Source: Cryomorphaceae bacterium (lineage in GTDB: Bacteria > Bacteroidota > Bacteroidia > Flavobacteriales > Flavobacteriaceae). Taken from it: 51,012 bases of DNA. Below are positions 24,633 to 33,296 of the stretch, one piece after another. Numbering within the stretch: the stretch's first letter is position 1; every line of letters starts with the position of its first letter. The notes beneath the pieces were generated by a model. The model did no database searches. It was not told where the DNA came from and saw only the letters and a list, made by a program, of their open reading frames with translations. The position numbers and the translations under genes were made by a program. The DNA lies in the NCBI GenBank assembly GCA_003331875.1, contig QOQA01000008.1, forward strand, positions 1 through 51,012, written 5' to 3'.

Positions 24633-25715
24633 TTATTGGCATCCTGCCATGGTTTTTATTTTTAATATTTCAGTCGGCGGTAAATTTTTATTTCTTTCTA
24701 GTAAAAATGTAATCATTTTTTTTGTTATTTCATCATATATGAATGCTGTAGCTGAGTCTTCATCAATTGAAAGTGGTCTACCAACATCGGCTGATTCTCT
24801 AATTTGTTGGATTATAGGTATCTCACCTAAAAAAGGAATTTTGAAATCTTCTGCTAAGTTTTTAGCTCCATCTTTTCCGAAAATATAATGCTTTGTATCG
24901 TCGTTAGGTATCTGATAATAAGCCATGTTTTCTACAATCCCTAAAACTGGAATATTTATATTTTCTTGCTTATACATAGACACACCCTTTCTTGCATCAG
25001 CCAATGCAACAATTTGCGGGGTGCTGATTATCAAAGCACCATTAATTGATATTTTTTGCATGATACTTAAATGTATGTCACCAGTACCTGGGGGCAGATC
25101 AACAAGAAGAAAATCAAGTTCTCCCCAATCAGCATCAAAAATAAGTTGATTTAGAGCTTTTGAAGCCATTGGACCCCTCCAAACAACAGCTTGGTCCATA
25201 TTGGTAAAAAATCCTATAGAGAGAATCTTAATTCCATAACTTTCAATGGGAGACATTTTAGATTTTCCATCAACATTAACCGCCATAGGTTTTGATCCAA
25301 CTAAATCAAACATTATATGCATTGAGGGACCGTAAATATCAGCATCTAAAACTCCAACCTTGAATCCCATTTTTTTGAGGGAACAAGCAATATTAGCAGT
25401 AAGGGTTGATTTACCAACTCCACCTTTTGCTGATGATATAGCAATTATATTTTTGATATTATCCAACCTATTAGCATTCTGTGGAATCGTTGGTTTAACG
25501 ACATTAATATTTAGTTTATAGTTGTGTTCTTCAGAATAGCTTTTTTTGAGATTATCCAAAATTCTATTCTCCAACTCTTTTTTGTGTTTTAAAGTTGGGT
25601 TTGTGGAGTTTATATCAATAATTATTTCACCACCAAGATGGTTAATATTGATAACATTATCAGAATCAATAACTCCCGAAAGTATTTTCTTTATTTTTTC
25701 CTTATCAAACTTCAT
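24633..25715 (-). CDS. apbC: Mrp/ApbC P-loop Fe-S carrier ATPase
   Basis: 360 residues: an N-terminal FeS_assembly_P/DUF59 domain (1-80), then the ParA-like ATPase domain with deviant Walker A S-A-K-G-G-V-G-K-S-T near 94-103, L-D-A-D-I-Y-G-P-S switch I, and D-L-P-P-G-T-G-D. The family binds a [4Fe-4S] cluster and hands it to apoproteins in an ATP-dependent manner. It is first in a minus-strand series apbC-nifU-reductase-mvaD-mvk, all spaced by 22 bases or less or overlapping. Confidence 0.93.
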   Translation of the reverse strand: MKFDKEKIKKILSGVIDSDNVININHLGGEIIIDINSTNPTLKHKKELENRILDNLKKSYSEEHNYKLNINVVKPTIPQNANRLDNIKNIIAISSAKGGVGKSTLTANIACSLKKMGFKVGVLDADIYGPSMHIMFDLVGSKPMAVNVDGKSKMSPIESYGIKILSIGFFTNMDQAVVWRGPMASKALNQLIFDADWGELDFLLVDLPPGTGDIHLSIMQKISINGALIISTPQIVALADARKGVSMYKQENINIPVLGIVENMAYYQIPNDDTKHYIFGKDGAKNLAEDFKIPFLGEIPIIQQIRESADVGRPLSIDEDSATAFIYDEITKKMITFLLERNKNLPPTEILKIKTMAGCQ

Positions 25716-25729
25716 TGCTATTTAATTTG

Positions 25730-25737
25730 CAAATATA
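25730..25737 (-). promoter_or_regulatory. -7 promoter element upstream of apbC
   Basis: TATATTTG on the minus strand, 15 bases ahead of the apbC ATG, matches TAnnTTTG exactly. I see no TTG at the 19-21 base spacing, so only half of the promoter is supported. Confidence 0.42.
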
Positions 25738-25752
25738 ATGCTAACAATCAAA

Positions 25753-26079
25753 TTAAAGTTCTGTATTGGGATCCCAAAAATATTTCTCAAAATTAATCAA
25801 CTTATCATCCCTGACAATTAAGCCTTCACCCTCTAAAAGTTGTTGCATTAAATTTGTGCCATGAAAATGGTGCTTACCAGTTAATATGCCGTTTCTGTTC
25901 AGTACTCTGTGAGCAGGAATATCAAAATTTGTGTGAGATGAATTCATTGCCCAACCAACAGTTCTTGCACTTTTTTTAGATCCTAAATATTGAGCTATTG
26001 AACCATACGTTGTAACTCTCCCAGCAGGAATTTTTTTTACAACATCATATACTTTTAAAAAAAAATCAATTTTTTTCAT
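25753..26079 (-). CDS. Alkyltransferase-like protein (ATL, MGMT fold without active Cys)
   Basis: 108 residues, about the size of the DNA-binding domain of O6-methylguanine methyltransferase. It has the helix-turn-helix with I-P-A-G-R-V-T-T-Y-G-S-I-A near 18-30 and the arginine-finger motif R-T-V-G-W-A-M. The active-site motif reads I-P-A-H-R-V where the enzyme has P-C-H-R-V, so it cannot accept alkyl groups. In known ATLs the protein binds O6-alkylguanine and flags it for nucleotide excision repair. It overlaps trmB by one base at the end of the PhoR/PhoB operon. Confidence 0.87.
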   Translation of the reverse strand: MKKIDFFLKVYDVVKKIPAGRVTTYGSIAQYLGSKKSARTVGWAMNSSHTNFDIPAHRVLNRNGILTGKHHFHGTNLMQQLLEGEGLIVRDDKLINFEKYFWDPNTEL

Positions 26080-26741
26080 TAATTAATTTTAATACACATG
26101 TATGTTATTTTTTTATCTAAAAATTTTTTTTCATAAAAAGTCTGAATATTTATTGCATCTTCATGAGCGTTTCTGTTTTGATAAATATCATGATTAGAAT
26201 TAACAATTTTTAAGCCTAAACCTTCAGCTATTCCTAGTGCATAACCATGTAAAAATTCACTATCTGTTTTTAAATGAATGAGTGAGTTTTTCACCAAAAT
26301 CTTTTTATAGAGTTCTATAAAATTTGAATTCAATAATCGATGCTTTCTTCTTTGATACTTAATTTGAGGATCAGGAAACGTCAACCAAATTTCACTAATT
26401 TCATTCTTTGCAAAAATTTTGTCAATCAACTCAATTTGACACCTTACAAAACATACGTTTTTTAAGTCTTTAGAGATTGAATCTTTTGCACCTTTCCAAA
26501 TTCGGGCGCCTTTAATATCGATTCCAATAAAATTTTGGTTGGGATACTTTTTTGCTAAAGAATAAGTATACTCACCTTTACCGCAACCAAGCTCTAGAAC
26601 AATTGGATTATTGTTTTCAAAAAAATTTAACCATTTTCCTTTGAATAAAAAATTATCCTTAATCAAATCCTCTCTTTCTGGCTGAAGTAAATTATCGAAT
26701 GATAAATTCTCTTTGAATCTTTTTAACTTATTACCTCCCAA
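26079..26741 (-). CDS. trmB: tRNA (guanine-N7)-methyltransferase
   Basis: 220 residues. TrmB makes m7G46 in tRNA with S-adenosylmethionine. The SAM motif I is V-L-E-L-G-C-G-K-G-E-Y, followed by F-I-G-I-D-I-K-G-A-R, and the catalytic motif I-W-L-T-F-P-D-P-Q with the downstream K-x-R-R-K-H-R-L. The late T-D-S-E-F-L motif is also present. It starts two bases after the histidine kinase gene. Confidence 0.94.
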   Translation of the reverse strand: MGGNKLKRFKENLSFDNLLQPEREDLIKDNFLFKGKWLNFFENNNPIVLELGCGKGEYTYSLAKKYPNQNFIGIDIKGARIWKGAKDSISKDLKNVCFVRCQIELIDKIFAKNEISEIWLTFPDPQIKYQRRKHRLLNSNFIELYKKILVKNSLIHLKTDSEFLHGYALGIAEGLGLKIVNSNHDIYQNRNAHEDAINIQTFYEKKFLDKKITYMCIKIN

Positions 26742-26743
26742 AT

Positions 26744-27781
26744 TTATATAACAGATTTTTCAAGCGTGAAAGAAAATTCTGAACCTACACCAAAATCACT
26801 TTCAATATATATTTTTTCATCATGTGCATCCATAATATGCTTTACTATTGCTAGACCAAGTCCAGAACCGCCTGCATTTCTACTCCCCGACTGATCTACC
26901 CTGTAAAATCTCTCAAAAAGTCGATTAAAATGTTTTTCCTCAATACCAAGTCCATTGTCTGTTACTCGGACAATAACTTTACTTTCAGTCAAGTCCTGAA
27001 TAACTATTTCAGTAGTACCATTTTCTTTTCCATATTTAATGGAATTCTCAATTAAGTTTGTCAGAACTTGTTGGATTTTTTCATTATCAGCATTAACATT
27101 TATTGGCAAGTTGCTATCATGATCTAGAATCAATTTTATATTTTTTTTTGAGGCAGAGATTTCTAACATTTCAAAAATATTTTGTGCTAAATTGATAATA
27201 TCAAAGTCAGTTTTTTCAATTCCAGATTCACCACTTTCAATTTTTGTGATTAAATCTAAATCTTTAACTATCAAGTTTAGCCTATTTATGGCTTTACCTG
27301 CAATTTTTAAATATTTCTTATTAACCTCTTCGTCATTAATAGCTCCATCAAGTAAAGTCAAAATATAACTTTCACTTGTAAACAAAGGTGTTTTAAGCTC
27401 ATGAGCAAGATTTCCAATAAAGTCTCTCCTAAAGCTTTCTTGCTTTTTCATCTCTGAAATTTCAAATTTTCGCTCATCATCATAATCCTTAATTTGACTC
27501 AACAAATCTTCCATATTTGTGGTAACTGTTGATTGATCATCCGATTTGAAAATTTCATCAGAAATTAACTTTACACTATTATATAAAAAGAATTTTACAA
27601 ATAATGCTCCAATTGCATAAACCATTATTGAACATAAAATAAATAATAAGAAAAAATTAAAATTAAGGATGGATTCAATTGAAAATTCTCCAAAAGCAAG
27701 CAATGCAAGAAGACAAGTTATAATCGATATTATAATTGAATAAAAAAGAGATTGAAATCTGATTTTTTGACGTATTGACAT
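26744..27781 (-). CDS. PhoR-like sensor histidine kinase
   Basis: 345 residues: two membrane helices near 13-30 and 39-61 with almost no periplasmic loop, a cytoplasmic linker, then HisKA with the H box F-I-G-N-L-A-H-E-L-K-T-P and HATPase_c with N-L-I-E-N-S-I-K-Y-G, D-N-G-L-G-I, F-Y-R-V-D and G-G-S-G-L-G-L-A-I-V. The very short external loop suggests it senses membrane state or a partner protein. It directly follows its response regulator gene with no spacer. Phosphate sensing is a guess from similarity to PhoR. Confidence 0.88.
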   Translation of the reverse strand: MSIRQKIRFQSLFYSIIISIITCLLALLAFGEFSIESILNFNFFLLFILCSIMVYAIGALFVKFFLYNSVKLISDEIFKSDDQSTVTTNMEDLLSQIKDYDDERKFEISEMKKQESFRRDFIGNLAHELKTPLFTSESYILTLLDGAINDEEVNKKYLKIAGKAINRLNLIVKDLDLITKIESGESGIEKTDFDIINLAQNIFEMLEISASKKNIKLILDHDSNLPINVNADNEKIQQVLTNLIENSIKYGKENGTTEIVIQDLTESKVIVRVTDNGLGIEEKHFNRLFERFYRVDQSGSRNAGGSGLGLAIVKHIMDAHDEKIYIESDFGVGSEFSFTLEKSVI

Positions 27782-28465
27782 TTAGGCTTTAAATTTATAG
27801 CCTACTCCCTTTGTTGTTTTTATATAGTTGTCACCAAGTTTTTCTCTTAGTTTTCTAATGTGAACATCAATTGTTCTATCTCCTACAACAACTTGGCTTC
27901 CCCAAACCTTATTCATTATTTCATCTCTAGAAAAAACTTTTCCGGGCTTAGACGCCAATAAAAATAATAATTCGAATTCTTTTCTAGGTAAAATTATTTC
28001 TGTTTTATTTTTTCTTACCAAATATTCCTCTCTATTTATTTTTAAATCAGAAACCTTAACAATTGTTCCACCATTTTCAACTGAATTTAATCTTTTGACA
28101 ATATTTGTGATTTTTTTTAGAAGAATTTTAGGTTTAATTGGTTTATTAATATAATCATCTGCACCAGCTTCAAATGCTGCAATTTGTGTATAATCTTCTG
28201 CCCTTGCAGACAAAAAAATGATCTGAGTCTTCTTCAAAGGGTCTATATTTCTTATTTCTGTGCATGCCTCAATACCATTCATTTCTGGCATCATGACGTC
28301 AAGCAAAATAATATCTGGTCTAAATTTTTTTGATTTTTTTACTGCTTGAGCTCCATTGTACGCTACTTTTACTTCAAAACCTGAATTTGAAAGATTGTAA
28401 TTTAAAATTTCTACAATTTCTGGATCATCATCGACAACTAGAATTTTAGCAGAATTTTTTTTCAT
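27782..28465 (-). CDS. OmpR/PhoB-family response regulator
   Basis: 227 residues from ATG 28465; the frame extends to 28516, but this start gives the receiver domain directly (K-I-L-V-V-D-D-D-P-E). The phosphoacceptor lies in I-I-L-L-D-V-M-M-P, with Thr/Ser at I-F-L-S-A-R and Lys at Y-I-N-K-P. The C-terminal winged helix (F-E-L-L-F-L-L-A, D-R-T-I-D-V-H-I-R-K-L-R, T-K-G-V-G-Y-K-F) binds direct repeats at promoters. It heads a run with the kinase, trmB and the ATL gene. Confidence 0.92.
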   Translation of the reverse strand: MKKNSAKILVVDDDPEIVEILNYNLSNSGFEVKVAYNGAQAVKKSKKFRPDIILLDVMMPEMNGIEACTEIRNIDPLKKTQIIFLSARAEDYTQIAAFEAGADDYINKPIKPKILLKKITNIVKRLNSVENGGTIVKVSDLKINREEYLVRKNKTEIILPRKEFELLFLLASKPGKVFSRDEIMNKVWGSQVVVGDRTIDVHIRKLREKLGDNYIKTTKGVGYKFKA

Positions 28466-28525
28466 TTGGACCCATAAATTAAGAAATTTAATTGCATGAT
28501 TTAGTTTAGTTAACAATTATTTAAT

Positions 28526-29497
28526 ATGCACCAGTACTTGGATAGTATTTTTAAAAACTCTAAAGCAGAAAATTTCATAAATTATGCTTTTAATTTTAAT
28601 TACAACAACTGTAAGTTGTATAGAGATTATTGTAATTCAATTAATAAAGAGACCACTAATACTAATAAACTTACTGATATTCCTTTTTTGCCAATTGAAT
28701 TTTTTAAAAATCATAAAATTAAAACAGATTATGATAAGGCATCCAGAATATTTGTTAGTAGCGGAACAACTGGAAAAAAGAGTAAACATTATGTTCTGGA
28801 TCTAAAGGTTTACGATCAAAGTCTACTTTATTCCTTCAAATATGCATTTGGTGACCCCAAAAACTTTCACTTTTTAGGAATTACACCTGACCCAAATGAA
28901 AGAAAAAACTCATCTCTCATTTACATGATTGATAAACTACAGAAATATTCAAAAAATGAAGGTTTTTTTTCAGCTAATCTCCAGAATTTTAAATTGAATA
29001 TAGAAAAGTATCAAAACTCAAATAAAAAAATAATTATCTATGGATTGTCTCATCTGTTATTAGATTTTGTGGAAAATGAAAAATTTAATCTTAAAGACTT
29101 TATTATAATAGAAACAGGGGGAATGAAAGGGAATAGAGAAGAAATTGAAAAAAGAAAACTTCACGAAATTTTATCTGTTGGTTTTGGCACTAATAAAGTT
29201 TATTCAGAGTATGGAATGACAGAACTACTGTCACAAAGCTATTCTTTAAAAAATGAATTATTCGTACCTCCACCCTGGAAAAGAATTTTAATTAGAGATT
29301 TTAATGATCCTTTTAAAATCAAAAAATCAGGTAGAGGTATTCTTAATATTATTGATTTAGCAAATATAAACTCATGTTGTTTTATATCAACGGAAGATAT
29401 TGGAGAGGTTTTTTTAGATGGGTCATTTAAAATTTACGGAAGGTCAAATGAATCCGATGTTCGGGGGTGCAATAATATGTTAATTGATATTAACTAA
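28526..29497 (+). CDS. LuxE-like acyl-protein synthetase family protein
   Basis: 323 residues. The acyl-adenylate-forming P-loop is visible as F-V-S-S-G-T-T-G-K-K-S, with L-P-I-E-F-F-K-N ahead of it and Y-S-E-Y-G-M-T-E-L-L-S-Q after it, as in the LuxE family (PF04443). LuxE activates fatty acids for bioluminescent aldehyde synthesis, but no luxA, B, C or D is here. Non-luminous flavobacteria also hold such stand-alone genes, probably for another acyl or cell-surface modification. The stop overlaps the tail of the convergent tyrS by 18 bases. Substrate unknown. Confidence 0.8.
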   Translation: MHQYLDSIFKNSKAENFINYAFNFNYNNCKLYRDYCNSINKETTNTNKLTDIPFLPIEFFKNHKIKTDYDKASRIFVSSGTTGKKSKHYVLDLKVYDQSLLYSFKYAFGDPKNFHFLGITPDPNERKNSSLIYMIDKLQKYSKNEGFFSANLQNFKLNIEKYQNSNKKIIIYGLSHLLLDFVENEKFNLKDFIIIETGGMKGNREEIEKRKLHEILSVGFGTNKVYSEYGMTELLSQSYSLKNELFVPPPWKRILIRDFNDPFKIKKSGRGILNIIDLANINSCCFISTEDIGEVFLDGSFKIYGRSNESDVRGCNNMLIDIN

Positions 29498-30775
29498 AAA
29501 ATAGTTTTTCTTGCCCTTCTGCGTCAAAATATACTTTTTCTTAATCAGAGATATAGATTTAAAATCAAAATCATCATTGACCCTTTCTTTATTTATCATT
29601 ACTGAATTTTCACTTATTGATCTTCTAATGTCTGAGTTAGATTTAAAGAATCCTGTTACTTGTAAGAATTTTTCAACGTTTGGGATTGAATCATAATCAG
29701 ATTTTGATATTTTAACACTTGGTACATCCTCAAAGATTTCAAGAAACACATCCTCAGAAATTTCATCCAAATCTTTATAATTTGACTTTCCAAAAAATAT
29801 TTCAGATGCTTTAATTACATTTTCTAAATCTTCTTTGGAATGAACCATTTGAGTTAATTCATTGGCAATATATTTTTGCAAAAGTCTTTGGTGTGGTTTA
29901 GCTCTGTGATCAGAAATTAATTTATCTATATAATTTTTATTTGCCAATGTAAAGATCTTTATATAGTTTTCTGAATCTTTATCAGATGAATTTAGCCAAT
30001 ATTGATAAAATTTATATGGTGAAGTTTTATTTCTGTCAAGCCAAACATTACCCTCTTCAGTTTTACCAAACTTTGAGCCATCAGACTTAGTAATCAATGG
30101 GCAAGTTAATGCAAAACTTTTTTGACCAGTTTTCTTTCTAATCAACTCAATTCCAGATGTAATATTTCCCCACTGATCACTACCTCCCATTTGAATTTTA
30201 CAATCATAATTTTTCAACAAATGATAAAAGTCATAAGCTTGGAAAAGTTGATATGTAAACTCTGTAAATGACATTCCTTGACTTTGATCTGAACTAATTC
30301 TTTTTTTTACTGATTCCTTTGACATCATATAGTTTACAGTCAATGATTTACCATAATCTCTAAAAAAATCAATAATATTTAATTCACTAATCCAGTCATA
30401 ATTATTCAACATTAAAGCAGGATTTTTTAAATTTTCAAAATCTAAAAATTTGGCAACCTGATTTTTAATTTTTTTAATATTTGCAGAAATTTCATTTTGA
30501 CCCAATAAATTTCTCTCCTTGGACTTGCCTGATGGATCACCAATCATCCCAGTAGCTCCCCCAATTAGTAGAATAGGTTTATGACCGTATTCTTGTAAGT
30601 GTTTGAGGATTATTAATTGTACCAAACTGCCAATATGTAATGAATCTGAGGTTGGGTCAAAACCTATGTATGCAGTAAGAGGTTTTTTATAAAACTCTTC
30701 ATCAATACCAGGTGTAGAGTCTTGTATTAACCCTCTCCATTTTAGCTCTTCAAAGAAATTTTTTGGCATACTCAA
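29480..30775 (-). CDS. tyrS: Tyrosyl-tRNA synthetase
   Basis: 431 residues, full length. The class I catalytic core shows the HIGH-type motif S-L-H-I-G-S-L near 46, G-G-S-D-Q-W-G-N for tyrosine/ATP binding, and the KMSKS equivalent K-F-G-K-T. The C-terminal end contains an S4-like RNA-binding unit (about 365-431: R-R-S-I-S-E-N-S-V-M-I-N). It charges tRNA-Tyr. It ends the minus-strand run that starts with the glycosyltransferase at 33187, twelve bases after the DUF4296 gene. Confidence 0.96.
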   Translation of the reverse strand: MSMPKNFFEELKWRGLIQDSTPGIDEEFYKKPLTAYIGFDPTSDSLHIGSLVQLIILKHLQEYGHKPILLIGGATGMIGDPSGKSKERNLLGQNEISANIKKIKNQVAKFLDFENLKNPALMLNNYDWISELNIIDFFRDYGKSLTVNYMMSKESVKKRISSDQSQGMSFTEFTYQLFQAYDFYHLLKNYDCKIQMGGSDQWGNITSGIELIRKKTGQKSFALTCPLITKSDGSKFGKTEEGNVWLDRNKTSPYKFYQYWLNSSDKDSENYIKIFTLANKNYIDKLISDHRAKPHQRLLQKYIANELTQMVHSKEDLENVIKASEIFFGKSNYKDLDEISEDVFLEIFEDVPSVKISKSDYDSIPNVEKFLQVTGFFKSNSDIRRSISENSVMINKERVNDDFDFKSISLIKKKYILTQKGKKNYFLVNIN

Positions 30776-30787
30776 AGATATTTAATA

Positions 30788-31123
30788 TTATTCTTTTATG
30801 TTATTTATTGAATCAATTATTGTATTAATTTTAACATCAATACCCTCATATATCTCAAGATATAGCTTCGGGTTTCTTGAATAAAAATTATTACTCTTAA
30901 CGAATTTTAGACAATCTATTTCGTGCTTTTTAAAAAGCATACTATCTCTTATTAGAAAATAATTGTTCTTACTGGTGTTGGTAAAACCCCGACTTGTATT
31001 AATTAAATTAACATCAAACAAGAAATCTACCATCTCCTCAATCGTCATAATATCATCCCCGTTTTTTTGATTATTGCTACAAGAAACAAGAATTAGACAA
31101 AATAAAATAAATACTTTTTTCAT
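30788..31123 (-). CDS. DUF4296 lipoprotein
   Basis: 111 residues from ATG 31123; a TTG six bases upstream is in frame but the ATG overlaps the pyrC stop in ATGA, a usual coupling. Lipobox L-V-S-C at about residue 15, then a helical domain starting M-T-I-E-E-M-V-D-F-L-F-D-V-N-L-I-N, the pattern of DUF4296, found in Bacteroidota and without known function. It contains a Y-F-L-I-R-D-S-M-L-F-K-K-H segment also typical of the family. It lies between pyrC and tyrS. Confidence 0.8.
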   Translation of the reverse strand: MKKVFILFCLILVSCSNNQKNGDDIMTIEEMVDFLFDVNLINTSRGFTNTSKNNYFLIRDSMLFKKHEIDCLKFVKSNNFYSRNPKLYLEIYEGIDVKINTIIDSINNIKE

Positions 31124-32457
31124 GGACAAAATTCTATTTTTTTTCCCATTATGTTATCATTAAATGTTCCATTTTTATATGCTAAGTGACCACTCACAAA
31201 TGTATGTGTTATCAAAGAGCTAATTTTTTTTCCATCAAAGGGTGACCAACCACATTTGTAAAGTATATTATTTTCATTTATGGTCCAATTTTGATCTCTT
31301 TTAAGAATCACCAAATCTGCAAAAAAACCTTCACGAAGAAATCCTCTTTTTTTTATATTAAAAAGAATGGCAGGATTATGACACATTTTTTGGACTATTT
31401 TTTCTAGAGATATTTTACCGTTCAAAAAATGTTCATACATAACATATAATGAATGCTGAACTAATGGTCCTCCAGATGGACAATCAATGTATGAACGATT
31501 TTTTTCATTAAGAGTATGGGGAGCATGATCAGTAGCAATTACATCAATTTTATCTGACACTAATGCATCCCATAAAACATTTTGATCTTCAATTGTTTTA
31601 ACAGAGGGATTCCATTTTATAAGATTACCTTTTTTCATATAATCACCATCATGAAATGATAAATGATGAATACAAACTTCAGACGTAATTTTCTTATTTT
31701 TTAACTCTTTTTGATTATCAAAGAGATTTGCTTCTTCTTTAGTTGATAAATGAAACACATGAAGTCTTCCATTTGTTTTTTTTGCAAGTGAAATTATTTT
31801 TTTTGTAGATTTTAAACATGCAATACTTGATCTTATTTTAGCATGCATTTCAGGCTTTAAATTTTCTTCACCGTATTCTTGTTTAAATTTTTCTAGATTT
31901 TCATTTATGATTGTATCGTCCTCACTGTGCACAACAATTGGAACTTTTGAAAATTTAAATAATTCTTCAATAAGATCATAATCATCAACTAACATATTAC
32001 CAGTTGATGAACCAAGAAAAAGTTTTATACCTGGGATTTCATTTTGAGTTAACCTTTTTATTTCACCTATATTTTGGTTAGTTCCTCCAAACATAAACGA
32101 ATAATTTGCAAGTGAGGATTTTGATGCAATATCAAATTTTTGCTTTAAACGATCTAAAGTAGTTGTACTAGGGTTAGTATTGGGCATCTCAAAATAAGAT
32201 GTAACACCTCCAGCAACAGCAGCTCTTGATTCAGAATATATTGTTGCTTTATTTGGAAATCCAGGTTCCCTAAAATGTACCTGATCATCAATAATCCCAG
32301 GAAGAATCAAAGATCCCTCACAGTCTATTACACTATCTGCATAGTCAGAGGATATTTTTTTATCGATTTTTTCAATTAGTTCTCCATTAACTAAGATATC
32401 ACTCTCGAAAATTTTGTTTTCATTTACTAGGAGGCCATTTTTAATTAATATTTTCAT
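31120..32457 (-). CDS. pyrC: Dihydroorotase (class I)
   Basis: 445 residues. It closes carbamoyl aspartate to dihydroorotate in pyrimidine synthesis. Metal site D-D-Q-V-H-F-R-E-P-G near 57-66, A-G-G-V-T-S-Y-F-E-M-P-N-T, the lysine region P-G-I-K-L-F-L-G-S-S-T-G-N, V-V-H-S-E-D-D, V-F-H-L-S-T and A-T-D-H-A-P-H-T. All are ordinary for active class I enzymes, so it is probably catalytic rather than a pseudo-DHOase. It starts one base after the glycosyltransferase gene. Confidence 0.94.
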   Translation of the reverse strand: MKILIKNGLLVNENKIFESDILVNGELIEKIDKKISSDYADSVIDCEGSLILPGIIDDQVHFREPGFPNKATIYSESRAAVAGGVTSYFEMPNTNPSTTTLDRLKQKFDIASKSSLANYSFMFGGTNQNIGEIKRLTQNEIPGIKLFLGSSTGNMLVDDYDLIEELFKFSKVPIVVHSEDDTIINENLEKFKQEYGEENLKPEMHAKIRSSIACLKSTKKIISLAKKTNGRLHVFHLSTKEEANLFDNQKELKNKKITSEVCIHHLSFHDGDYMKKGNLIKWNPSVKTIEDQNVLWDALVSDKIDVIATDHAPHTLNEKNRSYIDCPSGGPLVQHSLYVMYEHFLNGKISLEKIVQKMCHNPAILFNIKKRGFLREGFFADLVILKRDQNWTINENNILYKCGWSPFDGKKISSLITHTFVSGHLAYKNGTFNDNIMGKKIEFCP

Positions 32458-32458
32458 T

Positions 32459-33187
32459 TCAAAATTTAAATAATTGTTTGATTTTTAATAATAATAAACC
32501 AAACACAGCTTCCCATACAATTGACAAACTCATTTTTGACTCCCCTTTGGTTCTATCAGTAAAAATTATAGGAATTTCAATAATCTTGAACCCCTTTGAG
32601 TAAGCTTTGAACTTCATTTCAATTTGGAATGCATAACCATTGAACCTTACATTTTCGTTTAATACAGATTTTAAAACACTGACCTTATAACCAACAAATC
32701 CGGATGTTAAATCTGTTAAAGGAACGCCCGTAATTAATCGTGCATATATTGAAGCAAAATATGATAATAAAACTCTTTGAATTGGCCAATTAACCACATT
32801 TACACCAGAAATATATCTTGAACCAATAACAACATCGAAACCATCATTATCTAAAAAAACATTCATCCTTGACAAATCCTTTGGATCGTGTGAGTAATCT
32901 GCATCCATCTCAAATATTCTTTCATAACCATTATCAATTGCCCATTTAAAACCCTCAATATATGCGGTTCCAAGGCCCAATTTCTTCTTTCTCCTAATTA
33001 AAAAAACTCTTTTAGGCTTTTTTATGATTTCTTCCTCTACTAGTTCATATGTTTTGTCTGGTGAATTATCATCAACTATAAGTACATTAAATGATTCTTT
33101 TTGCTTTGTAATATCATTAATTATCTCAATAATGTTTTCAGATTCGTTATAGGATGGTATGATAACTAGAGAATTACCCTTATACAT
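32459..33187 (-). CDS. Polyprenol-phosphate mannosyltransferase-like GT2
   Basis: 242 residues, GT2 fold without the C-terminal membrane helices of longer relatives: I-I-P-S-Y-N-E-S-E-N near 9-18, V-D-D-N-S-P-D near 38-44, and the metal site M-D-A-D-Y-S-H-D-P near 96-104, followed by G-S-R-Y-I-S-G. This matches DPM1-like synthases that load a sugar from GDP- or UDP-sugar onto a lipid phosphate at the cytoplasmic face. It is first in the run with pyrC, the DUF4296 gene and tyrS. Donor identity cannot be read from sequence. Confidence 0.88.
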   Translation of the reverse strand: MYKGNSLVIIPSYNESENIIEIINDITKQKESFNVLIVDDNSPDKTYELVEEEIIKKPKRVFLIRRKKKLGLGTAYIEGFKWAIDNGYERIFEMDADYSHDPKDLSRMNVFLDNDGFDVVIGSRYISGVNVVNWPIQRVLLSYFASIYARLITGVPLTDLTSGFVGYKVSVLKSVLNENVRFNGYAFQIEMKFKAYSKGFKIIEIPIIFTDRTKGESKMSLSIVWEAVFGLLLLKIKQLFKF

Positions 33188-33296
33188 TAATCAAAATTAT
33201 AATTATATTTTAATTCATTTAAAAAACTAAACGTATTTCTGCAATATAAATAAAATGAATTTGTAAATTTGCAATCCTTATTTGGCGTCCTATTCA

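Noticed and set aside
24649-25149. Two plus-strand frames opposite apbC
   Set aside because: Antisense to conserved ATPase motifs, no signal of their own.
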